Origin: Psychrobacter alimentarius
GTDB taxonomy: Bacteria; Pseudomonadota; Gammaproteobacteria; Pseudomonadales; Moraxellaceae
Direction of reading: 5' to 3'
Length of the DNA: 64,000 nt
NCBI RefSeq assembly: GCF_001606025.1
Contig: NZ_CP014945.1
Coordinates: 1,426,001 to 1,490,000, forward strand
Below are positions 34,773 to 44,659 of this stretch, piece after piece (position 1 is the stretch's first letter; each line of letters begins with the position of its first letter). The notes beneath the pieces were generated by a model. The model worked only from the letters and a program-made list of their open reading frames with translations. It was not told the origin of the DNA and ran no database searches. Position numbers and translations under genes: made by a program.

Positions 34773-35969
34773 TCAGTCTTTTAAAACGTCAGCCATGGCA
34801 TTGGCCACATAGTCGATATTGCTGGTGTTCAAGCCAGCCACGCACATACGTGAATTAGAAATCATATAAATACCGAACTCGCTTTGTAAGCGCTCGACTT
34901 GCTCAGGCGTCAAACCTGTAAAGCTAAACATACCATTTTGACGCGTAATATAATCAAAGTTACGATTCGGAACTTTGCTTTCTAACACAGACTTGAGTTT
35001 GAGGCGCATGGCTTTGATACGATCACGCATCGCATAAACTTCGCCAACCCACTGGTCATGTAGCGCTTCGTCATTCATGACGATATCGACGACACGTCCG
35101 CCATGTGATGGCGGGCTTGAGTAGATACGGCGTACGAAAGCGTTGAGCTGACCAAATACGCGCTCGGCTTCATCCACGGTTGGGCACACAACAGATAAGC
35201 CGCCAACACGCTCGCCATAGAGCGATAGGTTTTTAGAGAATGAGTTGCTCACAAACAATGGTAGACCCATATCGACCGCTTTACGAATGGCATAAGCATC
35301 GCTGTCCATGTCGTCGCCAAAACCTTGATAGGCGATATCCATGAATGGAATCAAGCTGCGTTCTTGAACCACGTCTAGCACAGTGTCCCATTGCTCACGA
35401 GTCAAATCCATACCCGTTGGGTTGTGGCAGCAAGGATGTAATAACACCACATCGTCTTTATTCAAGGTGTTAAAAAAGGCGATCATCTCATCAAACTTGA
35501 CGCTATTGCTGGCTTTGTCATAGTACGGATATTTACCAACTTCAACATCTGAGCCTTCAAAGATAGCAATATGGTTGGCCCACGTTGGATCGCTGACATA
35601 GCACTTGGCATGAGGGAACCATTCATTGATAAACTCTGCGCCGACTTTTAGCGCCCCAGAACCACCAATCGTGGCGATGGTCGCAACCAATCCATCTTGT
35701 AAGACTTTTGCGTCTTTGCCAAACAGTAGCTCTTGGCAGCCTTTGCGATGTCCTGGCAAACCTGCCATTGGCAGATACGGACGAGGCGAGATGGGATCTG
35801 CGATACGCTGCTCGGCAGTTTTTACACAATCGAGTACCGGCAATACGCCATCTTCATCATAGTAAATACCAATCCCCAAGTTGACCTTGTTTGGATTGCT
35901 GTCTTCCAAGAATTTTTCCATGAGCCCTAAAATTGGATCACCAGCGTAGTAGTCGACACGTTCAAACAT
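34773..35969 (-). CDS. Aromatic amino acid aminotransferase (class I, TyrB/AspC type)
   Basis: 398-residue PLP enzyme that converts tyrosine and phenylalanine to their 2-oxo acids with 2-oxoglutarate as acceptor. The aspartate-aminotransferase-fold motifs are GIGIYYDEDG (about 32-41), CCHNPTGMDLT (about 190-200), MDIAYQGFGDD (about 222-232) and the PLP lysine in SNSFSKNLSLYGERVGGL (about 253-270). The C-terminal Arg that binds the substrate carboxylate is in NSRMCVAGL. AspC and TyrB are not separable by eye; the adjacent HPPD and fumarylacetoacetase genes support an aromatic substrate, providing 4-hydroxyphenylpyruvate. AAGGAAGCAAC precedes the ATG. Confidence 0.9.
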   Translation of the reverse strand: MFERVDYYAGDPILGLMEKFLEDSNPNKVNLGIGIYYDEDGVLPVLDCVKTAEQRIADPISPRPYLPMAGLPGHRKGCQELLFGKDAKVLQDGLVATIATIGGSGALKVGAEFINEWFPHAKCYVSDPTWANHIAIFEGSDVEVGKYPYYDKASNSVKFDEMIAFFNTLNKDDVVLLHPCCHNPTGMDLTREQWDTVLDVVQERSLIPFMDIAYQGFGDDMDSDAYAIRKAVDMGLPLFVSNSFSKNLSLYGERVGGLSVVCPTVDEAERVFGQLNAFVRRIYSSPPSHGGRVVDIVMNDEALHDQWVGEVYAMRDRIKAMRLKLKSVLESKVPNRNFDYITRQNGMFSFTGLTPEQVERLQSEFGIYMISNSRMCVAGLNTSNIDYVANAMADVLKD

Positions 35970-36133
35970 GTTGCTTCCTTATAAAATGTAAATCGAACCG
36001 CCAAAAATCATAGAGCAAATCGACGGCTAACTCAATATGAGATTCAGATATCTTGGATAATTCCCAAAATAATTGCCCAAATGGGTTGGGTTTTTGGCTA
36101 TTTCAGCGCCAGACGCGTTTTATCAGTCAGTAT

Positions 36134-37063
36134 TTAAATATGCTGTAGATCATCAAAGTGACTAGAAAAGTAGGTTTGTAAAAATATTTTGAACGCGATA
36201 GTGGCGGGCGAGAGGGCGCGTGAAGAACGCTGATAGATAAAAAATTGACGCATTTTGATGGGCTGGGTCAGTGGTCTCATCTGTAAACCGTTGGCGCTAA
36301 CCCAGTCAATGACCTCAGGCATGTAAGGCAAACACAACGTAATACCGAATCCTTGACGCGTCATCTCAAGCGCAGTGGACATAAAATTGACCTTATAACG
36401 TGCTTGCTGGATATGACTAGAGATGCGCTCATCTAACTCCGCCGTTACTTGCTCGATAAAGGGGCCTTGTAGGGTAATGAGCGGAATATCCAACAAATCC
36501 TGCCACGTGATTTCGGATTTTTGTGCCAAGGCGTGATTATCAGGCGTGACCACGCAAAATGGTAGCTGGTATAACAAATCAGCACTGATATCATCGTCAG
36601 CCTTCATAAACTCAAGCTCAGTACCGACGCCCAAGTCTACCTCGATGTCTTGCACATGTCTGAGTAAGTTCTCAGCAGAGCAGTCCAATAACGACACGCT
36701 AATCTCCGGATGTTTTTTGGCAAATTGAGCAATCACCGCAGGCATGGAAGACGCTGCAAACTGTGAGACGGCCAGTCGCACTTGCCCTTGAGCAAGGCTG
36801 GTTAAGCTGCTGGCTTCATTCTCAAACAATTGCATCTCATTCAAGACACGCCGAGCTTGAGGCAGTAAATGCCGTCCTACTGCGGATAAAGACAGCTGGC
36901 GTGTGGTGCGGTCAAACAACACAATACCGAGACTTGATTCTAGTTCTTTGATCAAACCGCTAACGGCAGATTGGGTCAAATGCATTTGGTCGCTGGCACG
37001 AGTAAAACTGCCATAGTCAGCGACTTTGATAAACGCGGTCAATTGGCGAAGGCTGATATTCAT
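36134..37063 (-). CDS. LysR-type transcriptional regulator of the HPPD/Phe hydroxylase genes
   Basis: 309-residue LysR regulator. The N-terminal winged helix-turn-helix (residues 1-60) reads ISLRQLTAFIKVADYGSFTRASDQMHLTQSAVSGLIKELE. The periplasmic-binding-protein-like effector domain covers about 90-300. It is transcribed divergently from hppD across 144 bp containing an ATTAG/CTAAT palindrome, so control of hppD and the following hydroxylase genes is expected. The frame is open 11 codons further upstream; ATG 37063 gives the standard LysR N-terminus. Confidence 0.9.
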   Translation of the reverse strand: MNISLRQLTAFIKVADYGSFTRASDQMHLTQSAVSGLIKELESSLGIVLFDRTTRQLSLSAVGRHLLPQARRVLNEMQLFENEASSLTSLAQGQVRLAVSQFAASSMPAVIAQFAKKHPEISVSLLDCSAENLLRHVQDIEVDLGVGTELEFMKADDDISADLLYQLPFCVVTPDNHALAQKSEITWQDLLDIPLITLQGPFIEQVTAELDERISSHIQQARYKVNFMSTALEMTRQGFGITLCLPYMPEVIDWVSANGLQMRPLTQPIKMRQFFIYQRSSRALSPATIAFKIFLQTYFSSHFDDLQHI

Positions 37064-37095
37064 AAGTAAACCTGATAAATAAATCATAAAAAACA

Positions 37096-37119
37096 ATTAG
37101 TCTTATAAATAAAGCTAAT
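37096..37119 (+). promoter_or_regulatory. Candidate LysR-type operator
   Basis: A 24-bp imperfect palindrome with outer ATTAG (37096-37100) and CTAAT (37115-37119) and partly symmetric CTTATAAATAAAG inside. It lies between the divergent LysR and hppD genes, where LysR boxes are normally found. Confidence 0.4.
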
Positions 37120-37207
37120 CTAATATAAATACAACGTCAACCAAAAAGATTAATGACAAATCGTTTTATCGTGTTTTTACCACCAATTGAAATTAAGGAT
37201 GATTACA

Positions 37208-38308
37208 ATGGCAGATTTATTTGACAATCCAATGGGGCTACAAGGGTTTGATTTTGTCGAATTCGCCTCACCTCAACCTGAAGCGGTCGCTACTTTGTTT
37301 GAACAGCTTGGGTTCAGCCATGTTGCCAACCACAGATCTAAGGACGTGGCTTTATACCGCCAAGGTGACATCAACCTCATTATCAATCGTGAGCCATTAA
37401 GCCCGGCCAGCTATTTTGTCGAAGAACATGGTGCAGGCGCTTGTAGCATGGGTTTTCGTGTTCAGGATTCTAAAAAAGCTTACGAGCGTGCCATTGAGAT
37501 GGGCGCACAGCCAGTAAATGTCCCAACTGGGGTGATGGAACTACGACTGCCAGCCATCAAAGGCATCGGCGGCTCACTTATCTATCTGATTGATCGTTTT
37601 AAAGATGGCGAGTCAATCTATGATGTCGACTTTGAGTTTTTACCAAATGTAGATAGAAACCCTGTCGGCTATGGCTTTAAGGTCATCGACCATCTGACTC
37701 ACAACGTCTACCGTGGCCGTATGGCATATTGGGCAAACTTCTATGAGCGTATTTTTAACTTCCGCGAAATTCGCTATTTTGATATCACGGGTGAATATAC
37801 AGGGCTGACCAGTAAAGCCATGACCGCCCCTGACGGCAAAATTCGTATTCCACTGAATGAAGAATCTAAGCAAGGCGGTGGACAGATCGAAGAGTATTTG
37901 ATGCATTTCAATGGCGAAGGCATTCAGCACATTGCATTAGCTAGTGATGACTTACTTGCCAGTATCGATATGCTCAAAGCGGCTGGCATCCCACTCATGA
38001 CTGCGCCAACGGCTGCCTATTATGAAATGCTTAATGAGCGTTTGCCAAACCATGGCGAAGACGTTGACGCATTACAAACTCGTGGCATCTTATTGGACGG
38101 TACGACAGAAGATGGTACGCCGCGTCTATTATTACAGATTTTCTCTGAAACCATCTTGGGTAGCCCAGTGTTCTTTGAATTTATTCAACGTAAAGGCGAT
38201 TACGCAGAAGGGTTTGGCGAAGGTAACTTTAAAGCCTTGTTTGAGTCAATAGAGCGCGACCAGCTACGTCGCGGTGCTATCGGTCAGCAAGAGACGGAAA
38301 CACCGTAA
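37208..38308 (+). CDS. hpd: 4-hydroxyphenylpyruvate dioxygenase
   Basis: 366-residue Fe(II) dioxygenase converting 4-hydroxyphenylpyruvate to homogentisate. Two VOC modules are visible: an N-terminal one (about 12-140) and the C-terminal catalytic one. The Fe ligands lie in IDHLTHNV (about 160-167), GIQHIAL (about 238-244) and FFEFIQRKG (about 314-322), all conserved with other HPPDs. ATG at 37208 is preceded by AAGGATGATTACA; the open frame starting at 37187 adds seven residues before the usual N-terminus and is rejected. First gene of a plus-strand run with phhA, phhB and the NhaC-like gene. Confidence 0.96.
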   Translation: MADLFDNPMGLQGFDFVEFASPQPEAVATLFEQLGFSHVANHRSKDVALYRQGDINLIINREPLSPASYFVEEHGAGACSMGFRVQDSKKAYERAIEMGAQPVNVPTGVMELRLPAIKGIGGSLIYLIDRFKDGESIYDVDFEFLPNVDRNPVGYGFKVIDHLTHNVYRGRMAYWANFYERIFNFREIRYFDITGEYTGLTSKAMTAPDGKIRIPLNEESKQGGGQIEEYLMHFNGEGIQHIALASDDLLASIDMLKAAGIPLMTAPTAAYYEMLNERLPNHGEDVDALQTRGILLDGTTEDGTPRLLLQIFSETILGSPVFFEFIQRKGDYAEGFGEGNFKALFESIERDQLRRGAIGQQETETP

Positions 38309-38493
38309 AGCTCGCACGCGACCATCGTGAGTACCATAGTAAAAGGTAAGTAAAACAACAAACGGGCAAGGCAAAAGGAGTTTGTCTTGTCCGCATCAGC
38401 CTAACCGTCATAAGTACGCCAGCTTGTACGGCAGTGATGATAAGGCCATTGATGCAAAAGCAATATACCCCTTGCAATAAAAGGAATATCGGC

Positions 38494-39429
38494 ATGGAAC
38501 GCCTCCAACAGACAACTTCTCACACCAAGACTGCCAATGTCGCTGCTAACGGCTCAACCTCAGCACCCCTGAGCACTGGCGGTTTTGGTCAAGAGGATGC
38601 CACGAATAAAAAACAACCTTACGTTTCGCATCAACCAGATAGCCACGGTCATATTCAATATGGCGACCATGAAAACGCGATGTGGCAAGCGCTGCTCGAA
38701 CGTCAAGCCAGTGAGATACCCAACCGCGCCTGTTCAGCCTACATAGAAGGTTTGAAAAAACTCAACCTACCTGCTACGCACATTCCGCAGCTCAGTGACA
38801 TTGATGAGGTATTGCAAGCCACCACAGGCTGGCAGACGGCGGCTGTGCCTGCGTTAATCAGCTTCGGCAAATTTTTTAAACTGCTCGCCAATAAGTCCTT
38901 TCCTGTGGCGACCTTTATCCGTCGATTTGAAGACATGGATTATATCGAAGAGCCTGACATTTTTCATGAAATCGTCGGACATTGCCCGCTGCTGACACAT
39001 CCTGCATTTGCAACTTTTAATGAAACTTATGGCAAGTTGGGTCTTGAAGCGACTAAAGAAGAAAGATGGTTTTTGGCACGGCTTTATTGGTTCACCATTG
39101 AGTTTGGTTTGGTTGGGCGTAGCCGTGAGGATCGCAGAATCTACGGCGGCGGCATTCTCAGCTCGCCGTCTGAGACGATCTACGCGCTTAGCAATCAGTT
39201 GCAAAATCATTCGCAAAACCCATCACTGTCCAGCCCAGAGTGCCGAGCCTTTGACTTGTTGGATGTGTTACGTACACCGTATCGTATCGATCAGATTCAG
39301 CCGATTTACTATGTTATTGATGATTTGGACACACTCTTTGATATCGTTGACAGTGACATCATGGGCATGGTCAAAAAGGCCATGTCATTGGGACTGTTTG
39401 AGCCAAGTTATCAGATAAAAACCCGTTAA
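38494..39429 (+). CDS. phhA: Phenylalanine 4-monooxygenase
   Basis: 311-residue tetrahydrobiopterin- and Fe(II)-dependent enzyme that hydroxylates phenylalanine to tyrosine. The catalytic domain (about 45-300) has the Fe ligands in DIFHEIVGHCPLL (two His) and a Glu in WFTIEFGLV. The pterin-binding region and RRIYGGGILSSPSETIYAL are typical of bacterial enzymes, which lack the regulatory ACT domain. The ATG at 38494 follows AAAGGAATATCGGC; an in-frame ATG at 38434 would add a 20-residue tail and is less likely. It feeds the tyrosine branch encoded around it. Confidence 0.95.
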   Translation: MERLQQTTSHTKTANVAANGSTSAPLSTGGFGQEDATNKKQPYVSHQPDSHGHIQYGDHENAMWQALLERQASEIPNRACSAYIEGLKKLNLPATHIPQLSDIDEVLQATTGWQTAAVPALISFGKFFKLLANKSFPVATFIRRFEDMDYIEEPDIFHEIVGHCPLLTHPAFATFNETYGKLGLEATKEERWFLARLYWFTIEFGLVGRSREDRRIYGGGILSSPSETIYALSNQLQNHSQNPSLSSPECRAFDLLDVLRTPYRIDQIQPIYYVIDDLDTLFDIVDSDIMGMVKKAMSLGLFEPSYQIKTR

Positions 39430-39563
39430 TGTCTCTCTAAAGACCCTATCAGTACGGTTTTAGGATTAAATGTTTGAATGGTGGTCGCACCACATCAACA
39501 TGGATATACATCAATTAAAAAGACTCTCTAATATAAAAATACTTTCTAACATAAAAGGATATT

Positions 39564-39908
39564 ATGATGACTGCATTATCACAAGCCAGCTGTGAAGCCT
39601 GCCGTATCGGCGCACCGACAGTGGACGCGGCTGAAGCAAACGAGCTATTACAACAAATTCCTGATTGGTCATTGATCGAAGTGGATGGCATCAAACAATT
39701 ACAGCGGCAGTATAAATTCAAAAATTTTGTCAAAGCAATGGCGTTCGCCAATCAACTTGCAGACATCGCCGAGGCAGAAGGGCATCATCCAGGTATCTTG
39801 GTAGAGTGGGGTAAAGCAACTGTGACATGGTGGTCGCATAGCATCAAAGGCTTGCATCACAACGATTTTGTTATGGCGGCTAAGACCGATCGCTTATTGG
39901 ATTCGTAA
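39564..39908 (+). CDS. phhB: Pterin-4a-carbinolamine dehydratase
   Basis: 114-residue cytoplasmic enzyme that dehydrates 4a-hydroxytetrahydrobiopterin so that the cofactor used by phenylalanine hydroxylase can be recycled. The family signature is [55 protein letters not shown], with the catalytic His-His-Pro (residues about 72-74) and the second His in the HHNDF segment. Length is normal. It follows phhA by 134 bp and an AAAGGATATT site precedes the ATG. Confidence 0.95.
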   Translation: MMTALSQASCEACRIGAPTVDAAEANELLQQIPDWSLIEVDGIKQLQRQYKFKNFVKAMAFANQLADIAEAEGHHPGILVEWGKATVTWWSHSIKGLHHNDFVMAAKTDRLLDS

Positions 39909-40012
39909 TCCGATTGGCAATCGCCAAGCAAACTCATTAAACTTGCCCCACTTAAATTCCATATTTAAATTCAACCTAACGCCAGATTGCACTGGCGCTT
40001 TAAGGATGTGTG

Positions 40013-41419
40013 ATGCCGCCAAAAATATTAACCCAAATTTCACCGCAACTGGCATTTATGATTTCTGCCATTGTCATTGCCATCATGGGCGTGACCATGA
40101 TTGGTTTCGGCTGGGTACCACATTTATCATTGATACTCGCTATTTGTTTTTTATTGGCTATCGGTTTGTATAAAGGCTTGAGCTTTGATGATATGCAAAT
40201 GCAAATGGCATCAGGGGTCATGCGGGGTATTGGTGCGATATATTTATTCTTCTTTATTGGTTTGATGGTCGCCGCCTTGATGATGTCAGGTGCCATTCCA
40301 ACGCTGATGTATTTTGGTTTTCAGCTGATATCACCTGAGTACTATTATATTTCTGCCTTTGTCTTGACCTCTATTATTGGTATTGCCTTGGGTAGTAGTT
40401 TGACGACAGCGGCGACGTTGGGTGTGGCTTTTATTGGTATGAGTAATGCCTTTGACGCCAATGTGGCGATTGCGGCGGGCGCAGTGGTATCGGGCGCATT
40501 CTTTGGTGATAAGATGTCGCCTTTATCAGACACTTGTACCATCGCTTCATCGGTTGTGGGCATTGATCTGTTTGAACACATTCGTAATATGATGTATACC
40601 ACTGTACCTGCGTGGATATTGACAGTTCTCCTTTTTTGGTTTTTCTCAGGACAGACGGCAGGCTCTGATCTTAGCGAAGTGACCATATTGCAAGGCCAAC
40701 TGATAGAGAGTGGCTTGGTACATTGGTATGCAGTGCTGCCTTTTGTGGTACTGGTTGGGCTGGCTATTTTTCGCGTCAATGCGATCTATACCATCATTTG
40801 TACCATCGCAGTCGCTTTAATCATTACTTATTTGCATAGCTCACCAAGCTTTGGTCAGTTGGGTGGGTATTTATTTGCAGGTTATGCGCCTGCTGAGTCA
40901 TTAGAGCTGGGTGAAGTAGGTGGTATGCTGTCACGCGGCGGTGTACAAAGCATGTTCTTTACGCAAGCGATTGTGATATTGGCATTGAGCCTTGGTGGAC
41001 TGCTGACGGCACTCGGTATTTTGCCTGCCTTGCTATCTGGTATTAAAGACACTTTGACCACGTCTGGACGCGCCATATTTGCGGCTGCCATGTCGGCTTT
41101 GAGTATTAACGTGCTGATCGGCGAGCAATATCTGAGTATCTTGCTGTCTGGTACAGCCTTTCGTCCCACGTTCGAGCGCTTAAATTTGCATCCCAAAAAC
41201 TTGTCTCGTACGATTGAGGACGCAGGCACGGTTATCAATCCTTTGGTGCCTTGGAGTGTCTGCGGTGTCTTTATCAGTCAAGCGTTAGAAGTGCCTGTGC
41301 TTGATTACTTGCCTTATGCGTTTTTCTGTTATCTATCGCTACTGTTGACGATACTATTTGGCTTTACCGGTATTACTATTAGCCGCGTAAAAAGCCATGA
41401 GCCAGTCAAAGCAGTGTGA
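40013..41419 (+). CDS. NhaC-family Na+/H+ antiporter, possible amino acid transporter by context
   Basis: 468-residue inner-membrane protein with about 11 transmembrane segments. Family motifs include GLSFDDMQMQMASGV (about 55-70), GTAFRPTFERLNLHPKNLSRTIEDAGTVINPLVPWSVCG (about 382-420) and GDKMSPLSDTC (about 165-176). NhaC proteins exchange sodium for protons, and relatives such as MleN also move carboxylates. Placement directly after the phenylalanine/tyrosine genes suggests it may import or export an aromatic amino acid coupled to sodium, but this is inference. ATG at 40013 is chosen because it follows AAGGATGTGTG. Confidence 0.87.
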   Translation: MPPKILTQISPQLAFMISAIVIAIMGVTMIGFGWVPHLSLILAICFLLAIGLYKGLSFDDMQMQMASGVMRGIGAIYLFFFIGLMVAALMMSGAIPTLMYFGFQLISPEYYYISAFVLTSIIGIALGSSLTTAATLGVAFIGMSNAFDANVAIAAGAVVSGAFFGDKMSPLSDTCTIASSVVGIDLFEHIRNMMYTTVPAWILTVLLFWFFSGQTAGSDLSEVTILQGQLIESGLVHWYAVLPFVVLVGLAIFRVNAIYTIICTIAVALIITYLHSSPSFGQLGGYLFAGYAPAESLELGEVGGMLSRGGVQSMFFTQAIVILALSLGGLLTALGILPALLSGIKDTLTTSGRAIFAAAMSALSINVLIGEQYLSILLSGTAFRPTFERLNLHPKNLSRTIEDAGTVINPLVPWSVCGVFISQALEVPVLDYLPYAFFCYLSLLLTILFGFTGITISRVKSHEPVKAV

Positions 41420-41466
41420 GAGGTTTTTAAACCACTAATGTCTTGATAATAAAAGTGATAAAAAGT

Positions 41467-41505
41467 AGGGCGCATCTCAAATAAAGGTGCGCCCTAATTT
41501 TTTTG
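41467..41505. terminator. Bidirectional terminator between nhaC-like gene and nirD
   Basis: TAGGGCGCA (41467-41475) pairs perfectly with TGCGCCCTA (41489-41497) and is followed by a T run. On the minus strand CTTTTTAT follows the stem, so it can also end the nirBD transcript. Confidence 0.9.
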
Positions 41506-41529
41506 AATGCCTTTTTTAAGGGCTTTTAT

Positions 41530-41880
41530 TTAAACGCCTTCTAGCATGACAGTGTCTTTATTTAACGTTACTTGATAGGCAGCTAATGTCACGTCCACAT
41601 CATCTAAGCACTGTCCTGTGGCGAGATTAAAACGCTGCTTATAAATTGGCGAGGCGACATAAAGCACTTCTTCATCCATACCAGCCTCATTGACAATCGT
41701 CGTGCCGCCAATCAAACCGCGAGACAGTACATTGGCTTGGCTAAAGGGGTCATAATTATCAATGGCGAAAAGGTCGTTTTTTTTGGTGCGAAAAATCGCA
41801 ATTTGCTTGCCGTCTATCAATGCGCACACGCCGGTTTCAGGGAGAATGTCGTTAAGAGGGCAAATGGTGTGCTGTTTCAT
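41530..41880 (-). CDS. nirD: Nitrite reductase small subunit
   Basis: 116-residue Rieske-fold subunit of the NADH-dependent assimilatory nitrite reductase. The sequence has the NirD pattern: PETGVCALIDGKQIAIF (about 14-30), FAIDNYDPFSQANVLSRGLIGG (about 37-58) and SPIYKQRFNLATGQCLDD (about 77-95). The Cys/His cluster ligands of true Rieske proteins are absent, as is usual for NirD. It follows nirB by 85 bp on the same strand, and the two form the complete enzyme. Confidence 0.94.
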   Translation of the reverse strand: MKQHTICPLNDILPETGVCALIDGKQIAIFRTKKNDLFAIDNYDPFSQANVLSRGLIGGTTIVNEAGMDEEVLYVASPIYKQRFNLATGQCLDDVDVTLAAYQVTLNKDTVMLEGV

Positions 41881-41965
41881 AGCGTGTTATCCTTAAAAGT
41901 TATAGCGATAAGCGACGATGGTGTGCTTTGCTAAAAAACAAAGCACATGCAAAGTTATAAAGTCA

Positions 41966-44602
41966 TTAGGCCAACTCAACCACTCTAATGGCGGACTTCT
42001 CAGAATCAGTGGCAGGGCGAATTTGCTCGCGTTCGGTCACAAACACGACGTTGTCATCGCCTTGCTCACTATTCACAAAATGACGGAAACGTTTGAGCTT
42101 TTCGGTGTCATTGATCGTCTCAGCCCATTCGCAGACATAATTTTGGATAAGAAGTTCCATTTGTGCTTCGAGTTCATCTACGATGCCTAAGCTGTCTTCA
42201 ATGATGACTGCTTGTAAGTACTCAAGCCCACCTTCTAGACTTTCGCGCCATTTTGAGGTGCGCTGGAGCTTGTCGGCTGTTTTGATATAAAACATAATGA
42301 TACGGTCGATATATCTGACCAATGTTTCGGTATCGATACCAGTGGCAAACAGCTCTGCATGGCGCGGGGTAATACCGCCATTACCACCGATAAATAAGTT
42401 CCAGCCGTTTTCAGTCGCAATCATGCCAAAGTCTTTACTTTGCGCTTCGGCACATTCTCTCATGCAGCCTGAAACACCCATTTTGATTTTGTGCGGTGAG
42501 CGCACGCCCTTGTAGCGATCCTCCAACCTCAAGGCCAGACCCATACTGTCGTCGACCCCATATCGGCACCAGTCATTACCCACACAAGACTTGACCGTAC
42601 GTAGCGATTTGCCATACGCATGACCAGTCTCAAATCCTGCCTCTACTAACTGTGTCCAAATATCTGGCAGCTGTTCCATACGAGCACCAAATAAATCCAC
42701 ACGCTGTCCGCCCGTGATTTTGGTGTAGAGATTGAACTCTTTTGCGACTTGCCCCAGCACGATGAGTTTGTCGGCTGTAATCTCGCCACCCGGTACGCGC
42801 GGCACGACTGAGTAGGTGCCGTCTTTTTGGATGTTGCCCAAATAGTAATCGTTGCTGTCCTGTAGCGGTGTCAGCTCAGGTTTGAGCACATAGTCATTCC
42901 AGCACGATGCCAAGATAGAGGCGACAGTCGGTTTACAAATCTCACAACCATGACCGTGACCATGCTCGGTTAGCAGCTCATCGAATGTCTTGATGCCGTG
43001 TACGCGAATCAGGCTGTACAATTCCTGACGAGAATATGTAAAGTGCTCGCATAAGTCGTTTTTGATTTCAAAGCCAAGCGTTTTTAGCTGATAGCTCACG
43101 GTGTCTTTTACCATGGGTGCACAACCACCGCAGCCCGTACCTGCTTTCGTCACCGCTTTTACATCTGCTATTGAGTACGCACCGTTTTCGACCGCTGAGC
43201 AAATTGAGCCCTTTGTCACGTTGTAACAAGAGCAAATCATGGCATTATCGGGCAAATTGTCGATGCCCATCATGGGTTTTTCGACGTTGGGTAGGATCAA
43301 GCTTTCAGGATGGGCTGGCAGGTCAATGTCGTTTAAGTAGAGTTGCAATAAATTGTTATAATCTTCGGTATCACCAACCAACACCGCACCAAGCAAGCGT
43401 TTATTATCAGCAGTAGTAACCAGCTTTTTATAAATGCCTTCAGCGGGGTTTTGATACAGATAGCTCAGGCCGCCTTCAGTCGTGCCATGAGCATCACCAA
43501 TACTGCCGACATCGACACCCATCAGTTTTAACTTGGTGCTCATATCAGCGCCTGTAAAGATTTGCTCATTATGGCCTGCAATCTGCGCGGCACAAATACT
43601 GGCCATGCTATAACCGGGTGCCACAAGGCCAAATATCTGATTGTCCCATACCGCGCATTCGCCAATGGCATAGACATGATCGGCATTGGTGCGACAGTGC
43701 TCATCGATCCAAATGCCACCACGCGCACCCATGACAATACCGCACTCAGGATTATTTTTGATGATGGCATCCTGTGGTCGAATGCCTGCACTAAACACAA
43801 TCATATCGGTGTCCAGCGTGGTGCCATCGGCAAACTGCATGGTGAGATAACGGGCGTCATCGTCTGTATCATCAGCGTCGGAGGCGCTATCTGTATGAGA
43901 AATAATCTCTTGGGTGTTCTTACCTGTTAGGACTGTGACGCCCAGCGCCTCGATTTTGCGCTTTAGAATCTCACCACCCGAGGCATCAAGCTGCACGCCC
44001 ATTAGTTGCGAGGCAAACTCGACCACATAAGTCTCCAGCCCTAGCGTAACCAATGCTTTTGCTGCTTCTAGCCCCAGCAGACCACCACCGACCACCACGC
44101 CTTTTTTGACTTTAGGCAGTTCAGCAATCGCTAAAATATCATCCAAATCTGCAATCGTACGATACACATGACAGTGTGGATGCTCGCGCCCTGCAATGGG
44201 AGGCACAAAAGGATAAGAACCCGTTGCCAGTACCAGCTCACTGTACTCAATCTGCTCGCCACTTGCTGTGGTAATAGATTGATTGGCGGAATCAATAGTC
44301 ACAATCTGCTGGTTTAGATGCAGCTGTATCTGCGATGACTCATAAGTACTCAGATCCACTAAGTTCAGCTTGCTAGCGTCTTTATGTTCAAAATAACTGG
44401 ATAAATACACGCGGTCATAAGCAGGGCGGTCTTCTTCTGCAAAGACATGAATCTCAAATTGTTCATGCAAGCCTTGCTCGATGGCTCTTTCAACAAAATG
44501 GTGACCGACCATGCCATTACCAATGACAATCAAATTGCCCTTATTTTTTATGACTGCGTTTTTTTCAATCGTGCCGTTTTTGCCCATTGTAGTGCTGCTC
44601 AT
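41966..44602 (-). CDS. nirB: Assimilatory nitrite reductase large subunit
   Basis: 878-residue cytoplasmic enzyme reducing nitrite to ammonium with NADH. Order of domains: an FAD/NADH pyridine nucleotide-disulfide oxidoreductase unit (about 20-320, VIGNGMVGHHFVERA and GVVVGGGLLGLEAAKAL), BFD-like [2Fe-2S] domains (about 420-540, CSCYNVTKGSICSAVENG and GCGGCAPMV), then the sulfite/nitrite reductase ferredoxin-like halves. Siroheme/[4Fe-4S] ligands are CVGNDWC and GVSGCMRECAEAQ (about 670-735). The ATG at 44602 follows GAGGACAGACGC and is preferred to an in-frame upstream ATG. Its siroheme is made with the SUMT encoded at the other end of the cluster. Confidence 0.96.
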   Translation of the reverse strand: MSSTTMGKNGTIEKNAVIKNKGNLIVIGNGMVGHHFVERAIEQGLHEQFEIHVFAEEDRPAYDRVYLSSYFEHKDASKLNLVDLSTYESSQIQLHLNQQIVTIDSANQSITTASGEQIEYSELVLATGSYPFVPPIAGREHPHCHVYRTIADLDDILAIAELPKVKKGVVVGGGLLGLEAAKALVTLGLETYVVEFASQLMGVQLDASGGEILKRKIEALGVTVLTGKNTQEIISHTDSASDADDTDDDARYLTMQFADGTTLDTDMIVFSAGIRPQDAIIKNNPECGIVMGARGGIWIDEHCRTNADHVYAIGECAVWDNQIFGLVAPGYSMASICAAQIAGHNEQIFTGADMSTKLKLMGVDVGSIGDAHGTTEGGLSYLYQNPAEGIYKKLVTTADNKRLLGAVLVGDTEDYNNLLQLYLNDIDLPAHPESLILPNVEKPMMGIDNLPDNAMICSCYNVTKGSICSAVENGAYSIADVKAVTKAGTGCGGCAPMVKDTVSYQLKTLGFEIKNDLCEHFTYSRQELYSLIRVHGIKTFDELLTEHGHGHGCEICKPTVASILASCWNDYVLKPELTPLQDSNDYYLGNIQKDGTYSVVPRVPGGEITADKLIVLGQVAKEFNLYTKITGGQRVDLFGARMEQLPDIWTQLVEAGFETGHAYGKSLRTVKSCVGNDWCRYGVDDSMGLALRLEDRYKGVRSPHKIKMGVSGCMRECAEAQSKDFGMIATENGWNLFIGGNGGITPRHAELFATGIDTETLVRYIDRIIMFYIKTADKLQRTSKWRESLEGGLEYLQAVIIEDSLGIVDELEAQMELLIQNYVCEWAETINDTEKLKRFRHFVNSEQGDDNVVFVTEREQIRPATDSEKSAIRVVELA

Positions 44603-44659
44603 GCGTCTGTCCTCTATATCGCTGATAAATGACATTTAGATGCCTACTGATACAGAGCA

